From assembly GCA_945875845.1 (NCBI GenBank), contig CAMCMB010000063.1, positions 1 through 42,106 on the forward strand: DNA of 42,106 nucleotides, read 5' to 3'. The DNA comes from Pirellula staleyi DSM 6068. Its GTDB lineage: Bacteria > Planctomycetota > Planctomycetia > Pirellulales > Pirellulaceae. The notes under the pieces are model-generated. The model worked only from the letters and a program-made list of their open reading frames with translations, was not told the origin of the DNA and did not search any database. Position 1 is the stretch's first letter. Every line of letters begins with the position of its first letter. The translations under genes were made by a program, and so were the position numbers. Below, piece by piece: positions 8,890 through 16,298 of the stretch.

Positions 8890-9211
8890 AGTTCAGGCGA
8901 AAGGAAACCCCTATCCAATCGTTACCTTGCTACTTATCGGGGCCTCGCTGTTTGTGGGGTGCAGCCAGCATCCCAAAGCGACAAGCCGAGATTCCCTGGA
9001 TCTGATAAAGCAGGTTTATACCGCCTGCAACACAAAGAATGCGAAAAGGTTGGCTGCATGCGAAGAGCGATTGGCTGCTCTTGAATCGGAAGGCAAGATA
9101 AGCAAGGAGGAAGTGAAGTCCTTCCGGAAAGTCCTTGATCTCGCAGGCAAAGGGGACTGGGATTCCGCTCAGACCATGGCAATGAAGTACGCGAAGGATC
9201 AGATTCGTTGA
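8879..9211 (+). CDS. Small lipoprotein coupled to the DUF1559 gene
   Basis: A 110-residue protein with an N-terminal hydrophobic segment (about 13-27) ending in the lipobox LFVGC, with Cys28 as the lipidated residue. The mature part is short, mostly charged and helical ([20 protein letters not shown], then [18 protein letters not shown]), with no domain I recognise. The ATG at 8879 overlaps the prepilin-like gene by 11 bases and has a strong GGGGGAGGT sequence upstream at about eight bases, so this is a real start. Pairing of a DUF1559 gene with a small downstream protein suggests a partner role at the envelope, which is inference. Confidence 0.82.
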   Translation: MTNRVQAKGNPYPIVTLLLIGASLFVGCSQHPKATSRDSLDLIKQVYTACNTKNAKRLAACEERLAALESEGKISKEEVKSFRKVLDLAGKGDWDSAQTMAMKYAKDQIR

Positions 9212-9448
9212 GGAGCAATCGTTGCAATCAGTTCTACGATTGCAGCACCTTAGCCAATAGCACTGTTGCACCTGATGAATCCTCGGGCGAAGATTGTGCG
9301 GTCTTTGAAAGGTAGCATTCCGATTCAGCAGGTTCTGAATACCGAGCGTTTAGATTGGTGACGACGAGCCCTTCGATGTTTTGGTGGATGTGCAGGCGCA
9401 GCGGGCCTAGGTGTCAGTGTTGCCCTCAAGCATTTGGCATGCTCGACC

Positions 9449-10045
9449 TTATTTTCCAACAAACAAGTCTTTGATGTGAAGCACCGATTCGAGCGAACAC
9501 TGTGGCGAGAGCGTCATCGACTCGTCGAAGCTTGTAACGATTGTGTAAACTCCGTCTTGAGGAACTCGATACACGGTGACCATGCGACTTGGAACATCGA
9601 CTTGCCAGTATTCTTGGATTCCGGCAGATGCGTAGAGCTGTTGCTTTTCCGTCCGGTCGAATAGAGAACTGGAAAAACTGACTTCGATGACGAGATGGAC
9701 ATCCTGGGGGTTTGGATGTTGATCGACATAGCGACGGCGGGTAACCCACGCGAGGTCGGGCTCCGGACAACTGTTATTGTCGGGTATTCGAATCGGCTTC
9801 TCGGCGCGTATCGTGAACCGGCCCATTGCATTCAGGACACTCCACTCCATGAGGAAATCGATTGGGTCGGAGTGTTGTGGTCCCTGCGGATTCATTCTAA
9901 CTATCCGTCCATTGATAAGTTCGATTTGCCCAGTCTGTCCCTCAAAAGTACCCAGTTCCACGAGCTTTTCATATTGCTCGGTCGTTAACGGAAGGGTGGT
10001 AGGAAGCGAACTCGCATTCGGTCCAGATTGAGTAATGGTAGCCAT
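9449..10045 (-). CDS. Uma2-family (DUF820) restriction-endonuclease-fold protein
   Basis: A 198-residue member of the Uma2/DUF820 family, predicted to have a PD-(D/E)xK nuclease fold. The family hallmarks are present in order: LTTEQYEKLVELG, then IELINGRIVRM with a conserved Glu, then CPEPDLAWV (the Pro-Asp core), then VHLVIEVSFSS (core Glu), then TEKQQLYASAGIQEYWQVD (core Lys/Gln-Tyr-Trp). Such genes are highly expanded in cyanobacteria and planctomycetes, and their role is not established. It stands alone between the lipoprotein and the NicO gene. The 237 bases on its downstream side (9212-9448) contain nothing I can identify. Confidence 0.88.
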   Translation of the reverse strand: MATITQSGPNASSLPTTLPLTTEQYEKLVELGTFEGQTGQIELINGRIVRMNPQGPQHSDPIDFLMEWSVLNAMGRFTIRAEKPIRIPDNNSCPEPDLAWVTRRRYVDQHPNPQDVHLVIEVSFSSSLFDRTEKQQLYASAGIQEYWQVDVPSRMVTVYRVPQDGVYTIVTSFDESMTLSPQCSLESVLHIKDLFVGK

Positions 10046-10130
10046 ATTTTTTAGCTTGAAGTTGCGAAGGCATTGCCGTACTTACACGGATTGTACCACT
10101 GGGCGAGTGCCGCTGCCAGAAACATCAGAA

Positions 10131-10865
10131 CTAGCCAGCGATGAGTTGCGAAATATAGAAGGAGCCGATGGCGATGATCGCCAATGCTTGTATGGTCGCC
10201 AGTGTATTGGCTGAGATCCGGTTGCGATTGATGCTACGAAAAAAGCTGCCCACAAACTGAAAGAAGAATCCGCAAAGGATTAATGATGAGGCGATGCCTG
10301 CCGAAAAGACTCCAATGACTAGATAACCTTGAGCCGGATTGCCTGAAGAAACCCCTGCAAAATAAGCTGCCAATGCAGTCGGGCATGGCAACAGCCCAAC
10401 CGCAATTCCGAGCAGGACCGTCATTCGCATACTCGTCCCCACGGGCTTGGCGGGCGTAGAGCAAACCGTTGAGTCCGGAGCGACCTTTGCCTCGCGACAG
10501 CAACTACAAGTTTTCTTCGAGATCTTGCCACGCCGCGCCAGATATAACAAACGCAATCCGATCCCAACCAACAACACGGAACTTATCCACTGCAACGCTT
10601 CGCCCGCATGCTGATGTCCCGCATGTTCATCGCCGGACAGAAGATGCACCCCGAGATGGACGGCCAGGGCGATGACCATCAGCGATGCAGCATGGCTAAG
10701 TCCGGTCGTAACCCCCATGACAATGGGATGCCAAAACGACTTGCGCTGTTGGAGCATGTAGACAAACATGGCTGACTTGCCATGACCCGGCTCCAATGCA
10801 TGTAAAACGCCCAGTACAAAACTGACACCAATCGAGAATTCGAGAACGTGACTGTGGTTATGCAT
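10131..10865 (-). CDS. NicO/RcnA-family nickel/cobalt efflux membrane protein
   Basis: A 244-residue inner-membrane protein with about six transmembrane segments, expected to export Ni(II) or Co(II), possibly other divalent ions. Family marks are LGVLHALEPGHGKSAMFVYML in the first helix (HxxxPGHGK) and GLLPCPTALAAYF in the fourth, both typical of RcnA/NicO proteins. The loop between helices 2 and 3 has a His-rich patch (GDEHAGHQHAGE), and the central cytoplasmic loop has a Cys-rich KKTCSCCREAK stretch, both plausible metal-binding sites. It is divergent from the broken merC gene and close to a zinc-type ArsR regulator, which supports a metal-homeostasis role. The exact metal cannot be decided from sequence. 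Confidence 0.87.
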   Translation of the reverse strand: MHNHSHVLEFSIGVSFVLGVLHALEPGHGKSAMFVYMLQQRKSFWHPIVMGVTTGLSHAASLMVIALAVHLGVHLLSGDEHAGHQHAGEALQWISSVLLVGIGLRLLYLARRGKISKKTCSCCREAKVAPDSTVCSTPAKPVGTSMRMTVLLGIAVGLLPCPTALAAYFAGVSSGNPAQGYLVIGVFSAGIASSLILCGFFFQFVGSFFRSINRNRISANTLATIQALAIIAIGSFYISQLIAG

Positions 10866-11111
10866 TGCCTACCGCTTCTTTGCGAATCCTGAAACTACGA
10901 TTCGTCCAACTGTCGCCCTCACTATTGTTGCCAGGAAAAGACAAAAAGTGAACAACGATTAACTTTGCGTACAAAGTTGGATCAGATCTTTTCCGAACCC
11001 GACTTTGGAATGAACAAGTTTGTCTGTACACAAGCGTTGAAATTGCAATCGCAATCGAGTAGGGCTTGTGCTCATGCAGATGATGATTTTCGGAGTTACG
11101 GGGAGAATGCA

Positions 11112-11214
11112 ATGCAGGTTCAGAACCACAGCACGAAAAAGGCGGATTGGATCGGGATCCTGTGCTCGTTTGGATGTGCGATTCACTGCGCATCAACACC
11201 GATTCTATTGTCGA
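11112..11214 (+). pseudogene. Truncated merC (N-terminal 34 codons only)
   Basis: From an ATG at 11112 with GGGGAGA just upstream, the frame encodes DWIGILCSFGCAIHCASTP, the first transmembrane helix and CxxHC metal motif of MerC-domain proteins (small mercury/zinc-type membrane transporters). After about 34 residues the reading frame runs straight into the hairpin repeat at 11215, and no later part of MerC (usually about 120-140 residues) is recognisable on the far side. This is a remnant with intact start signals. Its position, divergent from the NicO gene and just ahead of the ArsR regulator, suggests that the intact gene was part of this metal locus. Confidence 0.75.
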
Positions 11215-11305
11215 TAGCCACGAAAAGGCACAAAGGCCACAAAAGGTTTGAAGGTTCGATTCAACAGAACATCCGGTTTGTGTCTTTTGTGATTTTTTGT
11301 GGCTA
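11215..11305. repeat. MITE-like hairpin repeat interrupting merC
   Basis: Begins TAGCCACGAAAAGGCACAAAGG and ends TTTGTGATTTTTTGTGGCTA; the ends are inverted repeats (TAGCCAC/GTGGCTA, extending imperfectly for about 30 bases on each side). The internal 30 bases are unrelated. It marks the exact break point of the merC remnant. Confidence 0.75.
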
Positions 11306-11391
11306 GGAAAAATGGTGAGGTGCGCGATGGAATGGCGACCTGCTATGCAGTGCTGTAACCTCCATCCATCGACACAATTCCGGATTTTCAC

Positions 11392-11419
11392 TTGACGAAT
11401 TGATCAAGTATCCTATACT
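11392..11419 (+). promoter_or_regulatory. Probable sigma70-type promoter of the ArsR-family gene
   Basis: TTGACG at 11392-11397 and TATACT at 11414-11419 with a 16-base spacer, 55 bases upstream of the regulator's GTG start. The close match to consensus and the adjacent inverted repeat make this the best promoter candidate in the window. Confidence 0.6.
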
Positions 11420-11426
11420 CCATGGA

Positions 11427-11448
11427 CGATCAATCAGTTGGTTGATCG
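11427..11448. promoter_or_regulatory. Candidate ArsR/SmtB operator
   Basis: Inverted repeat CGATCAA-(8)-TTGATCG just downstream of the -10 box, followed by further GATCGATT half-site copies up to 11459. A repressor bound here would cover the transcription start, the normal arrangement for autoregulated ArsR-family genes. Confidence 0.55.
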
Positions 11449-11474
11449 ATTGATCGATTAAGTGAGGAGTTTTT

Positions 11475-11837
11475 GTGAGTCTCAACGAAGAAGAGATCGG
11501 CTGCCTAGGCGAACCGCACGTTAGTGCTTTGGTTGGTCTACTGCCGGCAGACGAGAAGACATGCTCACGAGCAGCAAGTATTTTTCGAGCGCTCGGGGAC
11601 TTGAGTCGGCTCCGGCTGCTTTCGTTGCTTGCAAAGCAAGAAATGTGCGTAACCGAGTTGACGGAGTGTTTGCAAGACAATCTTCCGGCGATTTCGCAGC
11701 GGCTCAAGTTGCTGCGAGCGGAACGTATCGTTGCCACGAGACGGCAAGGCAAACACATTTTCTACCGACTCGCGGACAGCCATGTGGCCCACTTAATCGC
11801 CAATGGACTTGCTCATGGCGAAGAGCCTGACGAGTGA
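11475..11837 (+). CDS. ArsR/SmtB-family metal sensor repressor, probably zinc-responsive
   Basis: A 120-residue winged-helix repressor that should leave its operator when it binds metal. The helix-turn-helix region is VTELTECLQDNLPAISQRLKLL and the wing is IVATRRQGKHIFYRL. The C-terminal helix carries Asp101-x-His103 and His114-x2-Glu117, exactly the spacing of the alpha5 zinc site of SmtB/CzrA. Cys58 sits at the SmtB alpha3 ligand position (EMCVTEL), and Cys10, His15 and Cys30 near the N-terminus could complete an alpha3N site. Start is GTG at 11475 with GAGGAG five bases upstream. It is followed 42 bases later by the His-rich gene on the same strand, so it probably controls that gene and perhaps the NicO gene. 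Zinc is inferred from the ligand set. Confidence 0.9.
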   Translation: MSLNEEEIGCLGEPHVSALVGLLPADEKTCSRAASIFRALGDLSRLRLLSLLAKQEMCVTELTECLQDNLPAISQRLKLLRAERIVATRRQGKHIFYRLADSHVAHLIANGLAHGEEPDE

Positions 11838-11879
11838 GTTTCAAACCTATCTGTTTCTATGTCTTTGGAGGAGAGAATT

Positions 11880-12224
11880 ATGAGTCATACGCACGAAAAT
11901 CACCCCCATGTTCATGGCGCTCAATGCGGTCATACTGCAATTCAGCATGGGGACCATGTCGACTTTCTGCACGATGGGCACTTGCATCATCAAAGCAGTA
12001 CCGGCCTAGTCGAAGAACACACGCTGGACGTGAATGAAGCCAATCCGGCCAATTGTTCTGGCGGGCATGTTTGCAGCGGTCATGATGCCGCTCACGTTCA
12101 CGGACCGGGTTGTGGCCATGAAGCGGTTCCGCATGGCGACCATGTGGATTACCTGGTAGACGGCCATTTGCATCATCAACACAATGGACATTGCGACAAT
12201 CACGGTGCCGTGATCTTGGCATAG
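11880..12224 (+). CDS. Histidine-rich metal-binding protein with an internal duplication
   Basis: A 114-residue soluble protein, about a quarter histidine, with no signal peptide or membrane segment. It is built from two copies of a 29-residue unit (residues 10-38 and 72-100), 22 of 29 positions identical: HVHG, then CGH, HGDHVD and DGHLHHQ. A linker with Cys59, His63, Cys65 and His68 separates them, and the tail adds HNGHCDNH. It presumably binds or buffers zinc or nickel in the cytoplasm. The ATG at 11880 is preceded by TTGGAGGAGAG; an upstream ATG at 11859 would read through this ribosome-binding site and is rejected. It is downstream of the ArsR-family gene and probably co-transcribed. 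Confidence 0.85.
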   Translation: MSHTHENHPHVHGAQCGHTAIQHGDHVDFLHDGHLHHQSSTGLVEEHTLDVNEANPANCSGGHVCSGHDAAHVHGPGCGHEAVPHGDHVDYLVDGHLHHQHNGHCDNHGAVILA

Positions 12225-12259
12225 CTGCACTAAGGCGAGCGGCGACTTTGCCGTTACCT

Positions 12260-12317
12260 GTGGCATAGGCTTCCAGCCTGTGAAAACGCTTATACACAGG
12301 CTAGAAGCCTATGCCAC
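12260..12317. repeat. Hairpin repeat, GTGGCATAGGCTT family, copy 2
   Basis: GTGGCATAGGCTTCCAGCCTGTG is answered by CACAGGCTAGAAGCCTATGCCAC after a 12-base loop, a nearly perfect 23-base stem. It sits 35 bases after the His-rich gene and could end its transcript, although no T-tract follows. Confidence 0.85.
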
Positions 12318-12620
12318 TTTCGTGGTTTCTAAACTGCCGTTCGCTATCCAACATCAGAGGACACAGATACGTATGTGTCCTCAAATAACCGAGCTTGGCG
12401 TCTTGACGCCGTGTATCGTATCCTCAAGGCTCTTTGGCGTCGATAAAATGGTTCGTGAGTCTGCGACCATCTGCTTAACTGCGAGAACAAGTTGTTGCTC
12501 GTTTGGGCAATCGATGTGAGAGTCAGTGGACTTTGGCAGTCCAATCTGCTCAACTAAATCGGTACGGCATTTGCCTCTTCAGCACCAAATCCAATATCAA
12601 GAACAAGTGGAGTGTGACCC
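12318..12620. other. Intergenic stretch between hairpin repeat and DUF3500 gene
   Basis: No gene recognised in these 303 bases. There are short open frames on both strands without ribosome-binding sites or family resemblance. The promoter of the DUF3500 gene should be here, but I cannot place it. Confidence 0.5.
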
Positions 12621-13613
12621 ATGAACCAAATTACGCGTCGCGATTTACTAAAGTCCGCTGGCATGTCGACCGCTTTTCTAACGACGACACCATTTGACAA
12701 ACTCTTGGGGCGAGTGGTTGCGGACGAAGCCAAAACGGACTCCCTGCCGATGCAGTTGTACAAAAGCATGAGCGAAACCCAAAGGCAAAAGGTTTGTTTG
12801 CCGATGGATCATCCCAAGCGGCAGTATGTCAGCAATTGGTGGTACATCCAACCTGAGCATCGAATACCTGGCACATTCAACCGAGAGCAGCAAGAACTGA
12901 TTCAAAGGATTTTCACGTCGCTTCACAGCGTTGAGTATCAAGAATCGATCAACAAACAAGTCGAGATCGATCAGTATGGTGAAATGAAGAACGCTCCTGC
13001 GGTTGGATTTTTTGGAACACCGAACGACAAAGACTTTGAGTTCATCTATACGGGGCATCATGTCACGCGACGTTGCAATGCACATACCGATCATGGAATG
13101 GGATTTGGCGGTGCCCCCATTTTTTACGGCCATTATCCGCACAGCCCTTCGGACATGCGTGAAAACTTTAATGAGACCAAAGATCATCCAGGCAATCCGT
13201 ATTGGTATCAGGGGACCGCTTTCAACAAGTTTGTGCAGAGCTTGGATGGGAGGCAACAGGCAAAGGGCCTAGTTTCCACCGAGCCTCGCAGTGAAAACCC
13301 CGACAAGGTGGTGAAAAAGTCCAAAGAATCGCTTGGTCTTAGTTGCTCTGACTTGAGTACCGACCAAAAGGAATTGTTCTTGTTAACCATGAAAAAGATG
13401 ATGGCCATGTTTCGCGCGGACGACGTTAAAGCAACCTTCGATTCCGTAGAGAAGCAGGGAATAGTCGATCGGCTCCACGTTTCCTGGTACGCGGGTCAAT
13501 ACGATATCGGTTCCGACAAGGTCTGGGATACTTGGCAAATCGAAGGTCCAGACATGGTCTGGTATTTTCGCGGTCAACCCCACATCCATTGTTACTTCCA
13601 CTTAAAGGGATGA
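12621..13613 (+). CDS. Tat-exported DUF3500 protein
   Basis: A 330-residue exported protein of the DUF3500 family, whose function is unknown. The N-terminus MNQITRRDLLKSAGMSTAF is a twin-arginine signal. The family pattern follows: FTSLHSVEYQESINKQ, the central YTGHHVTRRC with His-rich surroundings (NAHTDHGMGFGG), FGGAPIFYGHYP, LSTDQKELFLLTMKKMM, and the C-terminal EGPDMVWYFRGQPHIHCYFH. The many conserved histidines in both halves suggest a metal site, but I know of no proven ligand set. Start is the ATG at 12621 with GGAG about ten bases upstream. It is downstream of the metal-homeostasis genes, though separated by a hairpin repeat, so membership of the same regulon is only a possibility. 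Confidence 0.8.
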   Translation: MNQITRRDLLKSAGMSTAFLTTTPFDKLLGRVVADEAKTDSLPMQLYKSMSETQRQKVCLPMDHPKRQYVSNWWYIQPEHRIPGTFNREQQELIQRIFTSLHSVEYQESINKQVEIDQYGEMKNAPAVGFFGTPNDKDFEFIYTGHHVTRRCNAHTDHGMGFGGAPIFYGHYPHSPSDMRENFNETKDHPGNPYWYQGTAFNKFVQSLDGRQQAKGLVSTEPRSENPDKVVKKSKESLGLSCSDLSTDQKELFLLTMKKMMAMFRADDVKATFDSVEKQGIVDRLHVSWYAGQYDIGSDKVWDTWQIEGPDMVWYFRGQPHIHCYFHLKG

Positions 13614-13634
13614 GTGATGCCGTGAGATAGTCCA

Positions 13635-13688
13635 CTAGCCTGTCGTTTTCGGCGTGGCAGACTGGAATCGCTGGATGCCTATCCCACC
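13635..13688. repeat. Hairpin repeat, GTGGCATAGGCTT family, copy 3
   Basis: CTAGCCTGTCGTTTTCGGCG to GATGCCTATCCCACC, very similar to the second half of copy 1 at 1854-1910 (CTAGCCTGTCATTTTCAGCG to GAAGCCTATCCCACC) with a small internal insertion. Confidence 0.75.
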
Positions 13689-13806
13689 TTAAGCGAGCGG
13701 CAGATTGCAGTATCCCAACCCGAAGCGTGAGCGAGGAACAATTTTGCAGGACACTCACTTACCGGCTTGTTGCTTTAGTAAAGTCGTTATTGAGTAAGGG
13801 CATTGC

Positions 13807-13858
13807 GACGGACTTTCAAGTCCGTCAATTGGGAATTCGACGGACTTGGAAGTCCGTC
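13807..13858. repeat. Tandem palindromes GACGGACTTNNAAGTCCGTC
   Basis: Two 20-base palindromes, GACGGACTTTCAAGTCCGTC (13807-13826) and GACGGACTTGGAAGTCCGTC (13839-13858), 12 bases apart. They differ only in the two central bases. The pair lies in the convergent gap between the DUF3500 gene and dapA and could act as a two-way terminator or be a REP-like element. Confidence 0.8.
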
Positions 13859-13925
13859 GTACCATTAAAGCAATACGCCGTTACGTATCGGATTATGGTT
13901 GGTAGTTTTCAGCCTACCGATCGCC

Positions 13926-14816
13926 TTATAGCAATCCGTACGCTGTCAACGTTTTGCGAAGGATTGCAATTTCAGTCTCATCGAGTTCGGTCATCGGCAA
14001 TCGAAGCTCGCCGGAGTCCCGTCCGAGTAGCTTCATGGCGCATTTGACCGGAATGGGGTTGGTTGCGAGCGACAGCATATCGCGGCACAGTGGGAACAGT
14101 TTGTGGTGAAGTTTGGCTGCGGCCATAAAGTCTCCCGCAGCGGCAGCGGCAACCATAGCGAGTAGATCTCTTGGCACGATATTTCCAGCAACCGAGATGA
14201 CTCCTTGGGCACCGATGCTCATCATGGGCAACGTGAGCGAATCATCGCCACTCAGCACGGTCAAGTTGGTGGAGTTAAGAATTTGCGAACATTGATCGAG
14301 CGAACCTGTTGCTTCCTTCACCATCGTGATGTTGGGCAGTTCGGCTAAGCGGGCGATGGTTTCCGGTTCGATGTTTTTCGCCGAACGGCCCGGGATATTG
14401 TAAACGCAATGAGGGATGCCAACTGCTTCCGCGACGGCTTTGAAGTGTTCGTAGAATCCTTTTTGAGTTGGCTTGTTGTAGTAGGGCGCAACTTGCAAGG
14501 AAGCGTCAGCTCCTTCTTTTTCCGCCCGCAGAGTCAGTCGCAGTGCCTCGGCGGTGCAATTGCTGCCGGTACCAGCCATTACCTTGCAACGGCCGGACGC
14601 AAGTTGGATGACTTCGCTGATGACACGTTCATGCTCATCGTGAGTCAGTGTCGGTGATTCTCCAGTCGTCCCTACCGGAACCAAAAAATGGACTCCCGCC
14701 GCGATTTGAAACTCAATTTGAGTCTTAAGTTGAGCGACATCCAGTTTGCCATCGGTAAATGGAGTAACAATCGCAACGCCGACGCCAGCAAAGGCGCTTC
14801 CCTTTCGATCCGACAT
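13926..14816 (-). CDS. dapA: 4-hydroxy-tetrahydrodipicolinate synthase
   Basis: Condenses pyruvate with aspartate semialdehyde in the lysine/diaminopimelate pathway (cytoplasm). The 296-residue TIM barrel is of standard length. Visible are the [10 protein letters not shown] pyruvate-binding motif near residue 42, [12 protein letters not shown] with the proton-relay tyrosine, and the Schiff-base lysine in [13 protein letters not shown] (about residue 163). [20 protein letters not shown] forms the late barrel loop. The start ATG at 14816 fits the family. It is followed upstream on the same strand by the Fur-family gene after 113 bases; a shared transcript is possible but not required. Confidence 0.96.
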   Translation of the reverse strand: MSDRKGSAFAGVGVAIVTPFTDGKLDVAQLKTQIEFQIAAGVHFLVPVGTTGESPTLTHDEHERVISEVIQLASGRCKVMAGTGSNCTAEALRLTLRAEKEGADASLQVAPYYNKPTQKGFYEHFKAVAEAVGIPHCVYNIPGRSAKNIEPETIARLAELPNITMVKEATGSLDQCSQILNSTNLTVLSGDDSLTLPMMSIGAQGVISVAGNIVPRDLLAMVAAAAAGDFMAAAKLHHKLFPLCRDMLSLATNPIPVKCAMKLLGRDSGELRLPMTELDETEIAILRKTLTAYGLL

Positions 14817-14929
14817 TCAAATCCTCATTTGCTTAAAGTCAAATCGCGGCGAAGTGGATTGGCATCATAGATTGGCCGTGCCGCGAGAAGCCGCATTTTA
14901 CGGGCAGAACGTCGAAAGCCCAATCCCTA

Positions 14930-15481
14930 CTAGACGCGGTCTTGTCGACGATCTCGGGAGCGTAGCTTGGCGCATTCATCGCAAACGCCGTGGATGATAA
15001 AGCGGTGGTCGCGAGCTCGAAATCGATGTGTTTTTGCAACGGATTCTCGAATTGCAACAATCTCTTGGCTGGTAAACTCGATCAATTTCCTGCACTTCGT
15101 GCAATAAAGGTGATCATGCTGAGGATAGCCATAATCGTGCTCATAAACGCTTCTCCCGTCCAGTTCAAAGCGATTTAAGAGACCGGCGTCCACAAATTCA
15201 CGCAATGTCCGATAGACAGTTGGCCTAGAAACGTAATTCGGATCCCCTTTGGACGGCAGTTGTTCCATGAGTTGATCGGCGTCAAAATGCTCATGTCGAT
15301 TGAAAACCTGTTCAATCAAGAACTTCCGTTGGTCCGTGTTGCGCAGCCCTTTGCTTTGAAGATACTCCTCGAATCGCTGTAGAGGCGTCATCGAGACCGC
15401 TACTGCTTCAAGAGATTCTTGTGGATTCGAATTGGAGCTTGTCATCGATTGAAGGTCTGGAAGAGATCGATTCTTTGTCAT
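14930..15481 (-). CDS. Fur-family transcriptional regulator
   Basis: A metal-dependent repressor of 183 residues. After a non-conserved serine/asparagine-rich extension of about 30 residues come the winged helix (LRNTDQRKFLIEQVF, ADQLMEQL, VSRPTVYRTLREFVDAGLL) and the dimerisation domain with a metal-binding YPQHDHLYCTKC. The two CxxC pairs (CTKC and CDEC) are those of the structural zinc site. Whether it is Fur, Zur or PerR cannot be settled from sequence. I chose the ATG at 15481; an in-frame GTG at 15496 is equally possible, and starts at ATG codons inside the extension cannot be excluded. It could respond to iron or zinc and thus be linked to the metal genes 3 kb upstream, but nothing here shows that. 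Confidence 0.9.
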   Translation of the reverse strand: MTKNRSLPDLQSMTSSNSNPQESLEAVAVSMTPLQRFEEYLQSKGLRNTDQRKFLIEQVFNRHEHFDADQLMEQLPSKGDPNYVSRPTVYRTLREFVDAGLLNRFELDGRSVYEHDYGYPQHDHLYCTKCRKLIEFTSQEIVAIRESVAKTHRFRARDHRFIIHGVCDECAKLRSRDRRQDRV

Positions 15482-15612
15482 GTTTTGATTGTACACAAAG
15501 GGTCAACCCGACGCGATGTAATCGTCAATGGATTGGGCCAGTACCTTCGCTTTGGACCGCTCGATAAATGATCTTCGCTTTCGCTCCTAGGCTAGAAAAA
15601 TGCTTGGGGCAT

Positions 15613-15674
15613 CACCGGAGGGCTCGCGCCCTGCCGCTACCATTTGGTAGCGGAACGGCGCGAGCCGTCCGGTG
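15613..15674. repeat. Long hairpin repeat, TAGCGG family, copy 1
   Basis: CACCGG-AGGGCTCGCGCC-CTGCCGCTACC folds on GGTAGCGGAAC-GGCGCGAGCCGT-CCGGTG with a four-base loop, about 28 bases per arm with a few mismatches. A relative is at 16330-16415. It sits between the Fur-family and GNAT genes. Confidence 0.85.
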
Positions 15675-15698
15675 AGTCAAACAGAATGAATGAACAGC

Positions 15699-16259
15699 CT
15701 AAGTACTGACCGGCACATTTCCTACTTTGAATACGGTCTCAACCGTTCGAAAACCAATCGATTCGTACAGTCTGATTGCACCCAGGTTGTGACTGGTTAC
15801 TTCCAAATTTACCCGCTTGCAACCGATATCTCGAAATCCTTTCAAAGCAAGAACCAACAAGCGTTTCCCTATCCCATTTCCGCGAAACGCGGGCACCACC
15901 CCAATATTCTGAATAGCCCCCAATTGACTATCGATTTGCAATCCTTGGATCGTCCCAACCGGTGAATAGGGAACACCACTCGCGACCGAGAGCGCCAGCC
16001 AAGTTGCTTCCGGTACAAAGTTGGATCTTTGCATCAGATCTCGCATCAATTGCTTGCACCCATCCCGATCTCCAAGGCAAGGGAAAACGGTGGCATCCAT
16101 CTCGAAACGAAAGCTCTCCCATGTCGCCAAGGAATGAGAGCCCACTGTTTTTTCCGACCAGGGAAGATACTGAATCTCGCTTTGAGTTAGCTCAATACCC
16201 AAATCGGCCTGCTCAAGATTGATCTGCATTTTATCGCGTTTGAAATAGACGACAGGCAT
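15699..16259 (-). CDS. GNAT-family N-acetyltransferase
   Basis: A 186-residue acetyl-CoA-dependent acyltransferase of unknown substrate. The GNAT core is in the C-terminal half: VGTIQGLQI (strand 4), IQNIGVVPAFRGNGIGKRLLVLAL with the acetyl-CoA pyrophosphate loop RGNGIGKR, then VNLEVTSHNLGAIRLYESIGF (motif B with the conserved Asn-Ala-x-x-Leu-Tyr pattern). The first 80 residues form an N-terminal region that I cannot assign. It is flanked on both sides by hairpin repeats of the same family and appears to be a single-gene unit. Confidence 0.88.
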   Translation of the reverse strand: MPVVYFKRDKMQINLEQADLGIELTQSEIQYLPWSEKTVGSHSLATWESFRFEMDATVFPCLGDRDGCKQLMRDLMQRSNFVPEATWLALSVASGVPYSPVGTIQGLQIDSQLGAIQNIGVVPAFRGNGIGKRLLVLALKGFRDIGCKRVNLEVTSHNLGAIRLYESIGFRTVETVFKVGNVPVST

Positions 16260-16298
16260 GAATTCTTAAATCGATATCTAGTAACTGGTTCCCACTAA

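Noticed and set aside
11041-11060. Possible Fur/Zur box ATTGCAATCGCAAT upstream of the merC remnant
   Set aside because: Only five-base arms, in an AT/GC pattern common by chance, with no matching site elsewhere in the window.
11878-12297. Minus-strand 139-codon frame rich in His and Arg
   Set aside because: It is the antisense of the His-rich gene and its hairpin repeat; the His/Arg content follows from the complementary codons.
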